A stretch of DNA of 64,000 nucleotides from positions 248,001 to 312,000 of the forward strand of contig JAHBWI010000001.1 of the NCBI GenBank assembly GCA_019637075.1, given 5' to 3'. The notes beneath the pieces are model-generated. The model saw only the letters and a program-made list of their open reading frames with translations. It searched no databases and was not told the DNA's origin. Below are positions 51,755-60,334 of this stretch, piece by piece. A program made the position numbers and the translations under genes. The DNA comes from Nitrospiraceae bacterium (GTDB lineage Bacteria; Nitrospirota; Nitrospiria; Nitrospirales; Nitrospiraceae). How positions within the stretch are numbered: position 1 is the stretch's first letter; each line of letters begins with the position of its first letter.

Positions 51755-52873
51755 CTACCCTAGCAACCCTTCTACGGCTCGGCATACGGTATCGAGCTGA
51801 TCCATCGTCATATGAGAATAGAGCGGGAGCGCCAGCCCTTCTCGACTGGCCTTCTCCGTACGAGGCAGCGTGGCACTCACGCGAATTGCGAAGCCCTGAA
51901 ACACGGTCTGCTCGTGAATCGGCGGATAAAAGTATCGCTTGGTTTGAATTCCCGATTCATAGAGCGCTGCATAGACTTCATCCCGACTCCGTTTAGCTGA
52001 ATCGCTGATGAACAACACGAAGTAATTTCCGCTGGTGGTGCGGTTTGCCGGCAGGTCCTGCACCCAACAGCCAGGAAGTCCTCCAAGCCGCTCGCGATAC
52101 ACTTCGATTCGAGCCATGCGAGCCTTGCCCCACTCATGGAGCTGCCGAAGGGACCAGAGCCCTACGGCTGCATGCAATTCGCTCATTCGCGCGGACAATC
52201 CAAGCGAAGTCATGTCCTCCAGATGGACCAGATCCCGGCCATAGTCGCGCATAGAACGAAGCCTGTCTGCGAGGGCTGCGTCGTTGGTCGTGACGATCCC
52301 CCCTTCGACGGCTGTCACGACTTTGGTGGGACTGAGAGAAAACACTTCGCAGGCGCCCCACGCGCCAAGCGGCTGTCCACGGTAGGTGGCGCCTAAGCCC
52401 TGCGCGCTATCGAAGTAGACCGGCAGGCCGTGACGCCGGCCGATATCCAGCAGGGCGTCGATGTCCGGCGGCAGACCGTAAATCGACACGGCACAGATGG
52501 CGACCGTCTTGGATGTAATGTTGCGTTCGACGTCCTCAGGATCTAGCGTGCAAGTGCCAGGCATGCAATCGCAGAACACCGGGACAAGCCCGTTCCACAG
52601 CAACGCCTGAGCCGTCGCGGTAAACGTGAAGGACGGAACGATCACCTCCCCGCCGGCCGGGAGTCCCAATGCGCGAGGGACCAGGATCAACCCGCTCGTG
52701 CAAGACGACATCGCCACCGCGTGCGCCGCTCCGGTTTGGCGGCAGGCCTCGGCTTCCAAAGCCTTCACCATGGTGCCGTTGGTGACCGTTCCGGCTTCCC
52801 AGGATGGGCGGATGAGGTCGATGAGCTGATCGAGTGGGGGCAGCGTGGGACGGATGATGGGCATAGTGACCAT
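51755..52873 (-). CDS. DegT/DnrJ/EryC1-type sugar aminotransferase
   Basis: This 372-residue PLP enzyme aminates keto-sugar nucleotides. It begins IRPTLPPLDQLIDLIRPSWE. The substrate/PLP region includes AMSSCTSGLILVPRALGLP, VIVPSFTFTATAQAL and VYFDSAQGLGATYRG, and the PLP lysine is in FSLSPTKVVTAVEGG. GAGGAG lies seven bases before ATG 52873, which decides the start. It is the natural partner of the 4,6-dehydratase downstream and would give a 4-amino-4,6-dideoxy sugar; the NeuD-like and GNAT-like genes could acylate it. The 401 bases upstream contain no gene on this strand, so a separate promoter is expected. Confidence 0.92.
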   Translation of the reverse strand: MVTMPIIRPTLPPLDQLIDLIRPSWEAGTVTNGTMVKALEAEACRQTGAAHAVAMSSCTSGLILVPRALGLPAGGEVIVPSFTFTATAQALLWNGLVPVFCDCMPGTCTLDPEDVERNITSKTVAICAVSIYGLPPDIDALLDIGRRHGLPVYFDSAQGLGATYRGQPLGAWGACEVFSLSPTKVVTAVEGGIVTTNDAALADRLRSMRDYGRDLVHLEDMTSLGLSARMSELHAAVGLWSLRQLHEWGKARMARIEVYRERLGGLPGCWVQDLPANRTTSGNYFVLFISDSAKRSRDEVYAALYESGIQTKRYFYPPIHEQTVFQGFAIRVSATLPRTEKASREGLALPLYSHMTMDQLDTVCRAVEGLLG

Positions 52874-53274
52874 AAGACGACTCCTCAGGTTTGGGCGCTG
52901 ATATGCGGAATGGTGGAAACAGGAGCGCACGGAATTCGTGACAGTAACCAATGAAGGGAAAACCGTGGATCTTGCTTAGAGAGCGTCGGGCACGATTCGA
53001 ACGGAGGACGGGTGACGTGCTAAAGCCCTTGCGAGATAAGTCGTTGCGTCACTACAGCGACCGACACAACGCTCGCTCTAGGCAACTGTGGCCATGGAAT
53101 GGAGCTTGATACCAGCCAACTCCCGCACGGCCCCGACGCAAAGGAGGTGTCGCATGAAATCAAGACGGCTCGGTTCTGCAATGCAACTGAGTCACTCAGA
53201 ACTTCGAAGTTTCCCGATCGAAATACGCGTGACCCCAATGGGCCGATCGCAAAAGAAGCATTCGGGGTCTTGAG
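52874..53274. other. 401-base break in the polysaccharide cluster
   Basis: This is the largest gap in the minus-strand cluster. It holds a small plus-strand ORF (53154-53273) and, on the minus strand near 52990, the tRNA T-loop word GTTCGAATC in a degenerate tRNA-like 3' context (only part of the T-stem pairs). No insertion sequence is seen. It may be an old integration or recombination junction. Confidence 0.4.
53154..53273 (+). CDS. Possible small protein (39 aa) with a very strong ribosome-binding site
   Basis: The ATG is preceded by AAAGGAGGTGTCGC, a near-perfect ribosome-binding site at ideal spacing. The 39-residue product (MKSRRLGSAMQLSHSELRSF, then a polar tail ending KKHSGS) is basic and resembles nothing I know. 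It is on the strand opposite to the cluster and ends one base before the stop of the convergent acyltransferase. It could be a real small protein or a decayed 5' remnant of a lost gene. Confidence 0.3.
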   Translation: MKSRRLGSAMQLSHSELRSFPIEIRVTPMGRSQKKHSGS

Positions 53275-54348
53275 TCAGGAACGGTAGGCGGGGAAAAAGC
53301 CGGGATCAGGGAGCCACCCCGGTGTCGTTCGACGTTCCCAGGCGATACGTTGCTCCACCAGGCTCTGGTACCGGGCCGGATCAAGGATGCGGGTGCCAAC
53401 GGCAAATTCTACCGCGCTAGTGGGGGCGAAGCGCTGTTTGTAGCGAAGCAAGCTGTCCTTCCCCGCATATCCGCCTCCGAGCACAACAAACTGTTTACCG
53501 TTCATCGCGGCCCAAACATTCACCGCATGCCGAAGCAACGGATTTGCGCGGACCGGCAGACCGGCTTCGAGGGTCCCCCCGAGAAACGAATACACGTGAT
53601 CCTCCGACTGCAAAAGCATTTCGCTCGACACAACCTGCTGCTGATAAATTCCGTGCACAAGCATAGCCTGTCGAGGCAACCCAGCCAGCAGACGTTCGAA
53701 GAACGGTCGTGCAAAAAAATACATGGGGAGAGCATCCAATCGCTTCATCGTCGAGTGGTACACGGAGAGAAACTCATCCAGACGCCGACACTCCAGATCA
53801 ATCTCGACGCTGACCCCTGCCCGCTCGGCTTGCCGTACATTCTCTCGCGCAGTCTTCTCATAGCTCCGGAGCAGGCTTTGCCCATCACCCTTTACTGGCA
53901 CGATCACACAGGGTCCCTTGACCACCACATCGCCATGAAACGGAATCAACTCTTCCTTAAAGAGCGAAAAGCGGGTGAAGAGCGCCACGGCACGGACGGA
54001 ATGAGTCCACGCATCGAATCCTTGCCAAAATTCCTCGGCGGAATAGGTTCCCCATCCGAATGGGCCGCCATATCCATAAGGTGAAGTGAGATCACTTATG
54101 CCTTCAGCGTCTTCTACCCACGACTCCCCCTTGAGCGACCGCACGATGAGCGGAAAAAGAATGCCTCCATCCGCCCGATTCTGACAAGCACATATAGTTT
54201 GATCCCCCGGTCCTGCGAACAACTCCGCATAACCAGGATGGGCGACAACGTCGCGCCGGGACCAGGTCTGCCAGGCTGCAAGCCACTGGGCTCGCTGCGC
54301 AGGGACAGCGGCATCAAGGACTGTGAAGCCGTCTCGCTCCAGAATCAT
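53275..54348 (-). CDS. FemAB/GNAT-like acyltransferase
   Basis: This 357-residue protein has two GNAT-like halves in the FemAB manner: an N-terminal half (YAELFAGPGDQTICACQ; SPYGYGGPFGWGTYS) and a C-terminal half with LRSYEKTARENVRQAERAGV, FLSVYHSTMKRLDALPMYFF, FLGGTLEAGLPVRANPLLRH and FVVLGGGYAGKDSLLRYKQR. Relatives in exopolysaccharide loci transfer acyl or aminoacyl groups to sugars or peptides. ATG 54348 is preferred; the longer frame begins at TTG and overlaps the PhyH gene. Together with the NeuD-like gene it could acylate the amino sugar made in this cluster. Confidence 0.8.
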   Translation of the reverse strand: MILERDGFTVLDAAVPAQRAQWLAAWQTWSRRDVVAHPGYAELFAGPGDQTICACQNRADGGILFPLIVRSLKGESWVEDAEGISDLTSPYGYGGPFGWGTYSAEEFWQGFDAWTHSVRAVALFTRFSLFKEELIPFHGDVVVKGPCVIVPVKGDGQSLLRSYEKTARENVRQAERAGVSVEIDLECRRLDEFLSVYHSTMKRLDALPMYFFARPFFERLLAGLPRQAMLVHGIYQQQVVSSEMLLQSEDHVYSFLGGTLEAGLPVRANPLLRHAVNVWAAMNGKQFVVLGGGYAGKDSLLRYKQRFAPTSAVEFAVGTRILDPARYQSLVEQRIAWERRTTPGWLPDPGFFPAYRS

Positions 54349-54365
54349 GGTTGTGGATGGACTCT

Positions 54366-55283
54366 CTAAACGGTCGGAGGAGAGACAGGCCAAATCGTCG
54401 GAAATACAGCGGGATCGGAATAATCCGGGGTCCCGTCACTTTGTTTGGCTGCGAGGTCATCTAAGAAGATATGCCAGGGAATGCCCTTCTCGTTTCTGTA
54501 CAGACGGAAGCGGTTCGCTTCATCCTGGAGATGTACCGCAAATGCCACTCGAGCACGGCCGCTGGTATTCGGACCGCTGCCATGAATCAATCGACAGTGA
54601 TGCACACTGAGTTCTCCGCGGCGCAGCGTCATCGGAACCGTTTTGAACGGTGCATGCTGAGGAAAGCGTCTCTCCAATTCCCCAAGGTCCTTACAGCGAA
54701 AGGTGCGCAAATGGTCGGTGCCTGACCATCGGTGACTACCTTCGACATACAGCAAGGGGCCCATGTCGAGCGTGCAGTCCTGAAAGGGAATCCACATCGT
54801 CAAGAGCGCCTCGGACGTGCATGTCTGCCAATACGCCAGGTCGGTATGCCAGCCGACGACGGACTCGTTGTCCTGCAAGTCGCCCGGCTTGTCCACCACT
54901 GTGTCAGCAAAATATCGGACGCGTGTGCTTCCGGTAAGTCGCGCAGCGATGGCACCGAGGATCGGATGAAGGGCGAGTTTCCGCACATCCACATTCTGAA
55001 GCGCGACAACCTCCGCATTTCGCACCATCGCACCATCATTCGGCTTCCAATCAGAAAATCCACTCGTCGCAGGAAGGATGTAATCCCGCGCTCCGGAAAA
55101 ATGTCGCTGAATTCCCGCATAGGCAAGGTCCAACACTTCGTCCGGCAAGACCCGCTTCGAGCGATACCATCCGCACCGTTGATAGGATCGTACATCTTCG
55201 CTCGACGGCAAGAAAGCATCGATGCCCGCATCGGAGGTCATGACGTCACCATCTCCATTTGGTCCGGATCGAATCGGTGTCAT
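54366..55283 (-). CDS. Phytanoyl-CoA dioxygenase (PhyH) family oxygenase
   Basis: This 305-residue Fe(II)/2-oxoglutarate oxygenase has the metal triad HxD in GWHTDLAYWQ and a distal His in CRLIHGSGPNTSGRARVA, with the 2-oxoglutarate Arg in the same segment (SGRARVAF). Central residues DMGPLLYVEGSHRWSG fit the family. Substrates in such loci are unknown; hydroxylation of a sugar-linked acyl chain or of a modified sugar is possible. Its ATG overlaps the NeuD-like stop as ATGA, so it is translationally coupled to that gene. All three metal ligands are present, so it should be active. Confidence 0.88.
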   Translation of the reverse strand: MTPIRSGPNGDGDVMTSDAGIDAFLPSSEDVRSYQRCGWYRSKRVLPDEVLDLAYAGIQRHFSGARDYILPATSGFSDWKPNDGAMVRNAEVVALQNVDVRKLALHPILGAIAARLTGSTRVRYFADTVVDKPGDLQDNESVVGWHTDLAYWQTCTSEALLTMWIPFQDCTLDMGPLLYVEGSHRWSGTDHLRTFRCKDLGELERRFPQHAPFKTVPMTLRRGELSVHHCRLIHGSGPNTSGRARVAFAVHLQDEANRFRLYRNEKGIPWHIFLDDLAAKQSDGTPDYSDPAVFPTIWPVSPPTV

Positions 55284-55900
55284 GGACGGATCAAAGAACC
55301 TGAGGGTAAATCCTGAGTAACTGCGACACCAGCGCCGACAATGGATTCCTCCCCCACAACAATCCTTTCCCGAAGCACCGCATTACTTCCGATGAAGGAG
55401 CGTTGCCGGACAGTTGCACCTCCATTGATGATGGCGCCGGTAGAAATATGGCAATGATCTTCAATAACGGCATCATGCTCGACTAGCGCTCGCGTATTGA
55501 TGATGCAGTTTCCTCCGACGGTCGCTCCTGCGTTGACCACCGCATGGTGCATCACAATGGTTCCCTCCCCGAGCTTGGCATTGCGCGCCACATGTGCCAA
55601 AGGAGAGACAACCGTCGGCAAGTTCACTCCAAGTTCCTTCAGTACCGCATAGACACGAAACCGCGGCTCCCACAGTTTGATCTGCCCTATCGTGACGAGA
55701 AAGTTGGGGCACGTCCGCGCTAAGATCGGCAAATCTTCCTCATGCCCGAGCAATGGATACTCCCCCAGCAAGCGATGCACTTCATTCTTCTCATCCACGA
55801 TGCCGAGCACATTGAAGCCGCCATGCAGCTCAATCACGTCGAGGCACGAGAGACAATGCCCACCTCCGCCAATCAGAATGAGGTCTTGTTTGGTAGCCAT
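55280..55900 (-). CDS. Sugar O/N-acyltransferase, NeuD/PglD type
   Basis: This 206-residue enzyme has an N-terminal UDP-sugar-binding fold (DLILIGGGGHCLSCLDVIEL) and a C-terminal left-handed beta-helix of hexapeptides (AKLGEGTIVMHHAVVNAGAT; IINTRALVEHDAVIEDHCHI). The catalytic His is in NTRALVEHD. PglD-type enzymes acetylate UDP-4-amino-4,6-dideoxy sugars, which fits the dehydratase and aminotransferase in this cluster. ATG 55900 is chosen; GTG 55924 is an alternative, and neither has a clear ribosome-binding site. The stop overlaps the PhyH gene start. Confidence 0.9.
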   Translation of the reverse strand: MATKQDLILIGGGGHCLSCLDVIELHGGFNVLGIVDEKNEVHRLLGEYPLLGHEEDLPILARTCPNFLVTIGQIKLWEPRFRVYAVLKELGVNLPTVVSPLAHVARNAKLGEGTIVMHHAVVNAGATVGGNCIINTRALVEHDAVIEDHCHISTGAIINGGATVRQRSFIGSNAVLRERIVVGEESIVGAGVAVTQDLPSGSLIRP

Positions 55901-55940
55901 GTCTGCTGATTCGGACGGAGTCACAGTCTAAGAATACTGC

Positions 55941-56552
55941 CTATGGGGAGACACGATCGGACGGCGCACCTTTGAAAGTACCTTCCCAGGATGGATCGTC
56001 GGGGTGCACGATCCCGTCTCGCCGCAGAACTTTTGCGGGCGTCATCAGAAGAATTTTACAGTCTAACCAGAAGGAGTGGTGGTCCACATACCAGAGGTCT
56101 AACAGGAATCGTTGGTTCCAATCCGCGGAGTTTCGACCATTCACCTGGGCCCAGCCGGTCAGACCGGGTGGCACCAAATGCCGGCGATGTTGCTCTCGGC
56201 TGTAATGAGCCAAATATTCCATCAAAAGCGGGCGAGGGCCGACGAGGCTCATGTCACCCTTTAGGACGTTGAGCAATTCCGGTAATTCATCCAAGCTCGT
56301 ACTTCGCAGCCACTTCCCAAACCGAGTCAGGCGGGCGGAATCCGGCAAGAGCCGCCCCTCTGCGTCACGCGCATCAGTCATCGTGCGGAATTTGTAGAGT
56401 GTAAAGGGCTTGCCATACAGGCCGGGCCGGCGCTGGCTGAAAAGCACGGGCCATCCATGCGCCACGAGCACGATGATTGAAAGCACCAACAGCAAAGGCA
56501 GCAGCACAGGCAAGGCCGCAACAGTGAGGACGAGGTCACATACCCGTTTCAT
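55941..56552 (-). CDS. Initiating sugar-phosphate transferase (PglC-like)
   Basis: This 203-residue monotopic phosphoglycosyl transferase links the first sugar-1-phosphate to undecaprenyl phosphate. It has a re-entrant N-terminal helix (LPVLLPLLLVLSIIVLVAHG) and the core motifs LYKFRTMTDARD, LRSTSLDELPELLNVLKGDM (Asp-Glu catalytic dyad) and SLVGPRPLLMEY, with VPPGLTGWAQVNGRN. The size equals that of PglC, which uses diNAcBac-like sugars; this fits a cluster that encodes a 4,6-dehydratase, an aminotransferase and a PglD-like acyltransferase. It lies between the glycosyltransferase and NeuD-like genes. Confidence 0.93.
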   Translation of the reverse strand: MKRVCDLVLTVAALPVLLPLLLVLSIIVLVAHGWPVLFSQRRPGLYGKPFTLYKFRTMTDARDAEGRLLPDSARLTRFGKWLRSTSLDELPELLNVLKGDMSLVGPRPLLMEYLAHYSREQHRRHLVPPGLTGWAQVNGRNSADWNQRFLLDLWYVDHHSFWLDCKILLMTPAKVLRRDGIVHPDDPSWEGTFKGAPSDRVSP

Positions 56553-56618
56553 GACAGATGCACGCCCACCCTGCGTGATGCGGCATTCAATTCACGCCGA
56601 TTCGTCAGCATGGACACG

Positions 56619-57866
56619 TCAACCTTCCAATCCGCTTTTGGACGTGCGGAGCTGTTCGGCATCCTGCCATCTCCACCGCCGATCATGACTGTCACATCCG
56701 GGGGGCGTGTCGAGCCCTCGTGATTCCAAGGCCTGGACATATTCCTCATAGATTGCCCGGCACATGGCTTTGGGGTTGAAATCCTGCAACACCCACGCAC
56801 GGGCCGCCTCACCATGACGCTGCCGAAGAAGCGGATCGCGGAGGTATCGATGCACCCCTCCGGCTAATACCTCCGCAGCGTAGGGGGCAACCAGAGTCCC
56901 GGTCAGGCCATCCTGCACGGCATCCTGGCAGCCGGTCACGCGTGTTGCGACGATAGGCAGTGCCATGGAGGCAGCTTCCAATAAGACCACGGGAAATCCC
57001 TCGCGGTGCGTCGGCAAGACCAAGATGTCCATTGCGCGGTACAGCGGAGGGGTATTCCAGTCCTCTCCCACAACACACACCCGTCGATCCGATCGCAGTC
57101 GCGCCAAGACGGCAGCAGGAGGCGGATCATTGGGCTCTTCCGGCCCGACCAACATCAAGTGAAGAGTCGGATAGGCTTCCCGCAACAACCGCCAAGCCGC
57201 CTCCAACTCCACTAACCCTTTGGCCTTGGCAAGACGTCCAATGAATCCGATAACGAGCGCATCGACTGGAATACCCAGCCGCCGGCGGGTGCTCGCTCGT
57301 ACGTCACTGCCCGCTCGCTCCGGGTTGAACTGCTGAGCCGCGTCAACACCGTTGCAACTGCCGCGGAGCAGGACTTTGATCTTGGAGGGGGGACAGAGTC
57401 GGAGGGAGATCGCTGCGGCCCGAACAGAGGGACTCACGCATAAAATGTCTGTGGCCAACCGGCAGGACCAGCGTTCCGTGATCATGAGCAATCGACGTTT
57501 GAGACCGGTAGCCGTCAAGAATGGGAGGCCATGCATGTGGTAAACCCGAATAGGAACACGGGCCAGCCTTGCCGCCAGCATTCCCAATAAGCCGCCTTTC
57601 GGGGTGTGAGCATGAACGATCTGAGGCTGCAGCCTACGAAGATACCGCCACAACCGTCTCAAGGCCCCCACGTCCTGCAATGGCGTAATGCGACGAGGCA
57701 TCTCCACCCCGTATACCGGGCAGCCCTCCGATCGCCCGAACTCTGCCAAGACTTCTCCGGGTGAAGAAACGGCATGAGTGTCGATACCGTGCGCACGCAT
57801 GAAGGCCGGCTGCCCTGAGACGAACCTCAAGGACTGCGGTACTGTGGTGATATGAACCAGTTTCAT
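56619..57866 (-). CDS. GT4 family glycosyltransferase
   Basis: This 415-residue GT-B enzyme of the GT4 type has an N-terminal acceptor domain (HITTVPQSLRFVSGQ; IVHAHTPKGGLLGMLAARLA; VYHMHGLPFLTATGLKRRLL) and a C-terminal donor domain (IGFIGRLAKAKGLVELEAAW; ILVLPTHREGFPVVLLEAAS with the E-x7-E motif). It resembles transferases that act directly after PglC, such as PglA. The ATG overlaps the upstream stop as ATGA; the longer frame lies inside that gene. It acts at the cytoplasmic membrane face on lipid-linked sugars. Confidence 0.92.
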   Translation of the reverse strand: MKLVHITTVPQSLRFVSGQPAFMRAHGIDTHAVSSPGEVLAEFGRSEGCPVYGVEMPRRITPLQDVGALRRLWRYLRRLQPQIVHAHTPKGGLLGMLAARLARVPIRVYHMHGLPFLTATGLKRRLLMITERWSCRLATDILCVSPSVRAAAISLRLCPPSKIKVLLRGSCNGVDAAQQFNPERAGSDVRASTRRRLGIPVDALVIGFIGRLAKAKGLVELEAAWRLLREAYPTLHLMLVGPEEPNDPPPAAVLARLRSDRRVCVVGEDWNTPPLYRAMDILVLPTHREGFPVVLLEAASMALPIVATRVTGCQDAVQDGLTGTLVAPYAAEVLAGGVHRYLRDPLLRQRHGEAARAWVLQDFNPKAMCRAIYEEYVQALESRGLDTPPGCDSHDRRWRWQDAEQLRTSKSGLEG

Positions 57867-59125
57867 CTCAAAGGCTCCTCGGCCACAGAAGACCGATCTT
57901 GGACGCTCGGCGATACTGTCCGACCGCGGGTATGTGTCACTGTTCGAGCCCGTTCGGTTTCGCCACGAATCCATTCGTAAAACGTCACGCGCGCTTTCCT
58001 GAGCACGGTTTCGTGATACTCCTTCGCGCGGAGAAGATTACGCTCACCCATCCGCACGAGACGCCCTGGCTCCTCGATACAACGGGCAATCATCCGTGAC
58101 AGCGCCCGTGCGTCATTCGGCGCCACAAGGTCATCCGGGTGCAACAACTCCGGAATGCCGCCCACAGTCGATCCGATACAAGGCAAGCCTCTCGCCATCG
58201 CCTCGATCAATGCGCGAGGCAGTCCCTCGGAACGGGACGGAAGCACAAACACATCCGAGCGGTCGAGTTCGTCTCTCACGGCCTCACCGGATGGCAATTC
58301 CCCGGCAAACCGCACCCGAGCACCCATTCCAAGCGTTCTCGCTTGGGCTTCGAGTTGGGCTCGGAACTGTCCGTCCCCAACCAATACGAGTTGAAGATTC
58401 ATGCCTTGCGCCACACAATCCGAGACCGCAGCAATGAGTACATCCTGCGCCTTGTAGAGTTGTGCGAGCGTGCCGACACTGACCAGCCGGATGGGCTCGT
58501 TCGTCCTTGAGGGTACGCGGGCTTCATCCCGATAGGCAGAATCCGGCAACTCGACATCGGAGTAACTTGCGACCATCGCGCCGGGCCTGGCAGGATATCG
58601 CCGTTGCAGTGCTTCACGCGTTACGTAAGCCACACCATTGGCCCTGACGCATAGTCGTGCCAGTTGTCGATAGAACCATACCCGCATAAATGGCCTGAGC
58701 GGGTGGCTTACCGAGCCAGGCACAAAAAACTCCCACGGATCTCCTATCACTTCCACGCCAAACGGACGCCCCTGACTTTTGAGCAACCGTCCCATGCTGC
58801 TGCTCGTCGGGGATGCGGCCCTTAGAATTACGGCTTCGGCCGAACGCGCGGTGTGTTTGAGGATCTGCACAATATTGCCTCGGCATCGAACATATTGCTT
58901 CGGGCCGAGATAGTACGGCAGAGCCACGAATCGGACACTCGGCCCGTCAGCTCGTTTCCATCCGTCAGGTACCGCCTCTACGTTCAATACGCGGGACAGC
59001 ACCTCCACTTCATCAAAAACCTCCAGGTAACGCAGGAAAAATCCATACGCGTATTGAGCGCAGGTCCATACCGCACCATCCGGGGTACGGTGAAATCGAT
59101 GTTCGGTAGTGACAGTTACTTTCAT
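57863..59125 (-). CDS. GT4 family glycosyltransferase
   Basis: This 420-residue GT-B glycosyltransferase opens with an acceptor domain (TEHRFHRTPDGAVWTCAQYA) and has a donor-binding half with RLVSVGTLAQLYKAQDVLI, FAGELPSGEAVRDELDRSDV and FVLPSRSEGLPRALIEAMAR (E-x7-E). The last 30 residues are polar and probably disordered. It overlaps the next gene by 4 bases. The sugar specificity cannot be inferred. Confidence 0.92.
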   Translation of the reverse strand: MKVTVTTEHRFHRTPDGAVWTCAQYAYGFFLRYLEVFDEVEVLSRVLNVEAVPDGWKRADGPSVRFVALPYYLGPKQYVRCRGNIVQILKHTARSAEAVILRAASPTSSSMGRLLKSQGRPFGVEVIGDPWEFFVPGSVSHPLRPFMRVWFYRQLARLCVRANGVAYVTREALQRRYPARPGAMVASYSDVELPDSAYRDEARVPSRTNEPIRLVSVGTLAQLYKAQDVLIAAVSDCVAQGMNLQLVLVGDGQFRAQLEAQARTLGMGARVRFAGELPSGEAVRDELDRSDVFVLPSRSEGLPRALIEAMARGLPCIGSTVGGIPELLHPDDLVAPNDARALSRMIARCIEEPGRLVRMGERNLLRAKEYHETVLRKARVTFYEWIRGETERARTVTHTRGRTVSPSVQDRSSVAEEPLR

Positions 59126-59170
59126 CGTGCTGACTGTAAGGTGGGAGACGGCCGGCTCGAGGCTAGACCT

Positions 59171-60319
59171 CTATGCGCCGGCGGGCAGCATGCTTGAGGA
59201 GTACAGCCGTTCTAATTGCGGAAGAGCACGCTGAAGGTTGTACGCAGTATTCTTGACATCTCTTAACGCCTGCGACGGAGACGGATTGTGGCCCCGTTCA
59301 TCGGCCGCCAGAATTTCGTCGGCCCAGACTCCGGCTGAATCGGACAAGGCCCGTCGGCACACCAATCCGGGAACCAGATCTGCTTCCCTGGTGATCACAT
59401 CAGAAACTATGCAGGGAAGGCCTGCCGCCTGGGCCTCGATCATCACCACCGGAAGCCCTTCGTACAGAGAAGGCAAGACGAACACGTTCATCACGTTCAT
59501 CATAAGTCGATTGACGTCAGTGCGGGCCCCTAAGACCTTTACATGGCCAGATAGGCCGCGCTTCAGTATCTGTCGCTCCACATCCGGGCGGAGCGGCCCG
59601 TCTCCGACCAGGAGCATGCAAACGTCCCGTCGCCGAACAGCAAGCTCCGCCGCAATATCGAGAAGAAAACCGTGATTCTTTTGTTCTGCAAACCGTCCGA
59701 CATGGCCTACGATCAACTTTCCTTCGGGAATTCCGAGTTCGCGACGCATCGCGGCCGATATACGAGGCGCGTCAAACGCCGTCAAATCAATGCTGCAAGG
59801 AAGCGTCATCCAAGGTTCGCCAGAATGCTCAGCCTGTCCGAACAGCGCGCCGGCGGCGTTGGTCGAACACGCTACGCGATGCGTGGCATATTGGGCGATC
59901 CAATGTTTGGTCACCCTGAGATACTGACGACGGAAGACCCCTGCGGCAAGATCAAGGGACGTCGTATCGTTATGGCTGTGAGCGATCCGAATCGGAATAC
60001 CTTGCCGCGCCGCAATTCGAAGAATCAGCCCACTGTAATGGTGCACGTGGCTATGGATCACGTCGTACGGCGCGCGAGCGCGTAAAATTCGTCGTAAGCC
60101 CTGCGAGTAAGTCCACGGCCGCCCAGGCCCCAAGCACGGAATCACGTCCGATCCTAGGCCGGCGATCTCTTCATCATAGGAGGCCGGCTTGTCCGTATGG
60201 ACAAGAAAATCCATGCGGAATCTCGTTCGGTCGATATTTCTCAGGACATTCATGAGCCAGGTTTCGACCCCGCCCCGATTCATGGCGCCCACAACATGCA
60301 GAATGCGAATACGACTCAT
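59171..60319 (-). CDS. GT4 family glycosyltransferase (EpsF-like)
   Basis: The N-terminus of this 382-residue GT-B enzyme (ILHVVGAMNRGGVETWLMNV) is the hallmark of EpsF-like transferases, followed by IHSHVHHYSGLILRIAARQG, IVGHVGRFAEQKNHGFLLDI and FVLPSLYEGLPVVMIEAQAA (E-x7-E). The product should extend the lipid-linked repeat unit. It ends 45 bases before the next glycosyltransferase and follows the polymerase gene by 15 bases, so it is part of the same transcript. Confidence 0.93.
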   Translation of the reverse strand: MSRIRILHVVGAMNRGGVETWLMNVLRNIDRTRFRMDFLVHTDKPASYDEEIAGLGSDVIPCLGPGRPWTYSQGLRRILRARAPYDVIHSHVHHYSGLILRIAARQGIPIRIAHSHNDTTSLDLAAGVFRRQYLRVTKHWIAQYATHRVACSTNAAGALFGQAEHSGEPWMTLPCSIDLTAFDAPRISAAMRRELGIPEGKLIVGHVGRFAEQKNHGFLLDIAAELAVRRRDVCMLLVGDGPLRPDVERQILKRGLSGHVKVLGARTDVNRLMMNVMNVFVLPSLYEGLPVVMIEAQAAGLPCIVSDVITREADLVPGLVCRRALSDSAGVWADEILAADERGHNPSPSQALRDVKNTAYNLQRALPQLERLYSSSMLPAGA

Positions 60320-60334
60320 TTCGATGGCATGGTC

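Noticed and set aside
52960-53040. A complete tRNA gene near the GTTCGAATC word
   Set aside because: Only part of the T-stem pairs, and no acceptor stem, anticodon arm or D-arm could be folded around it.
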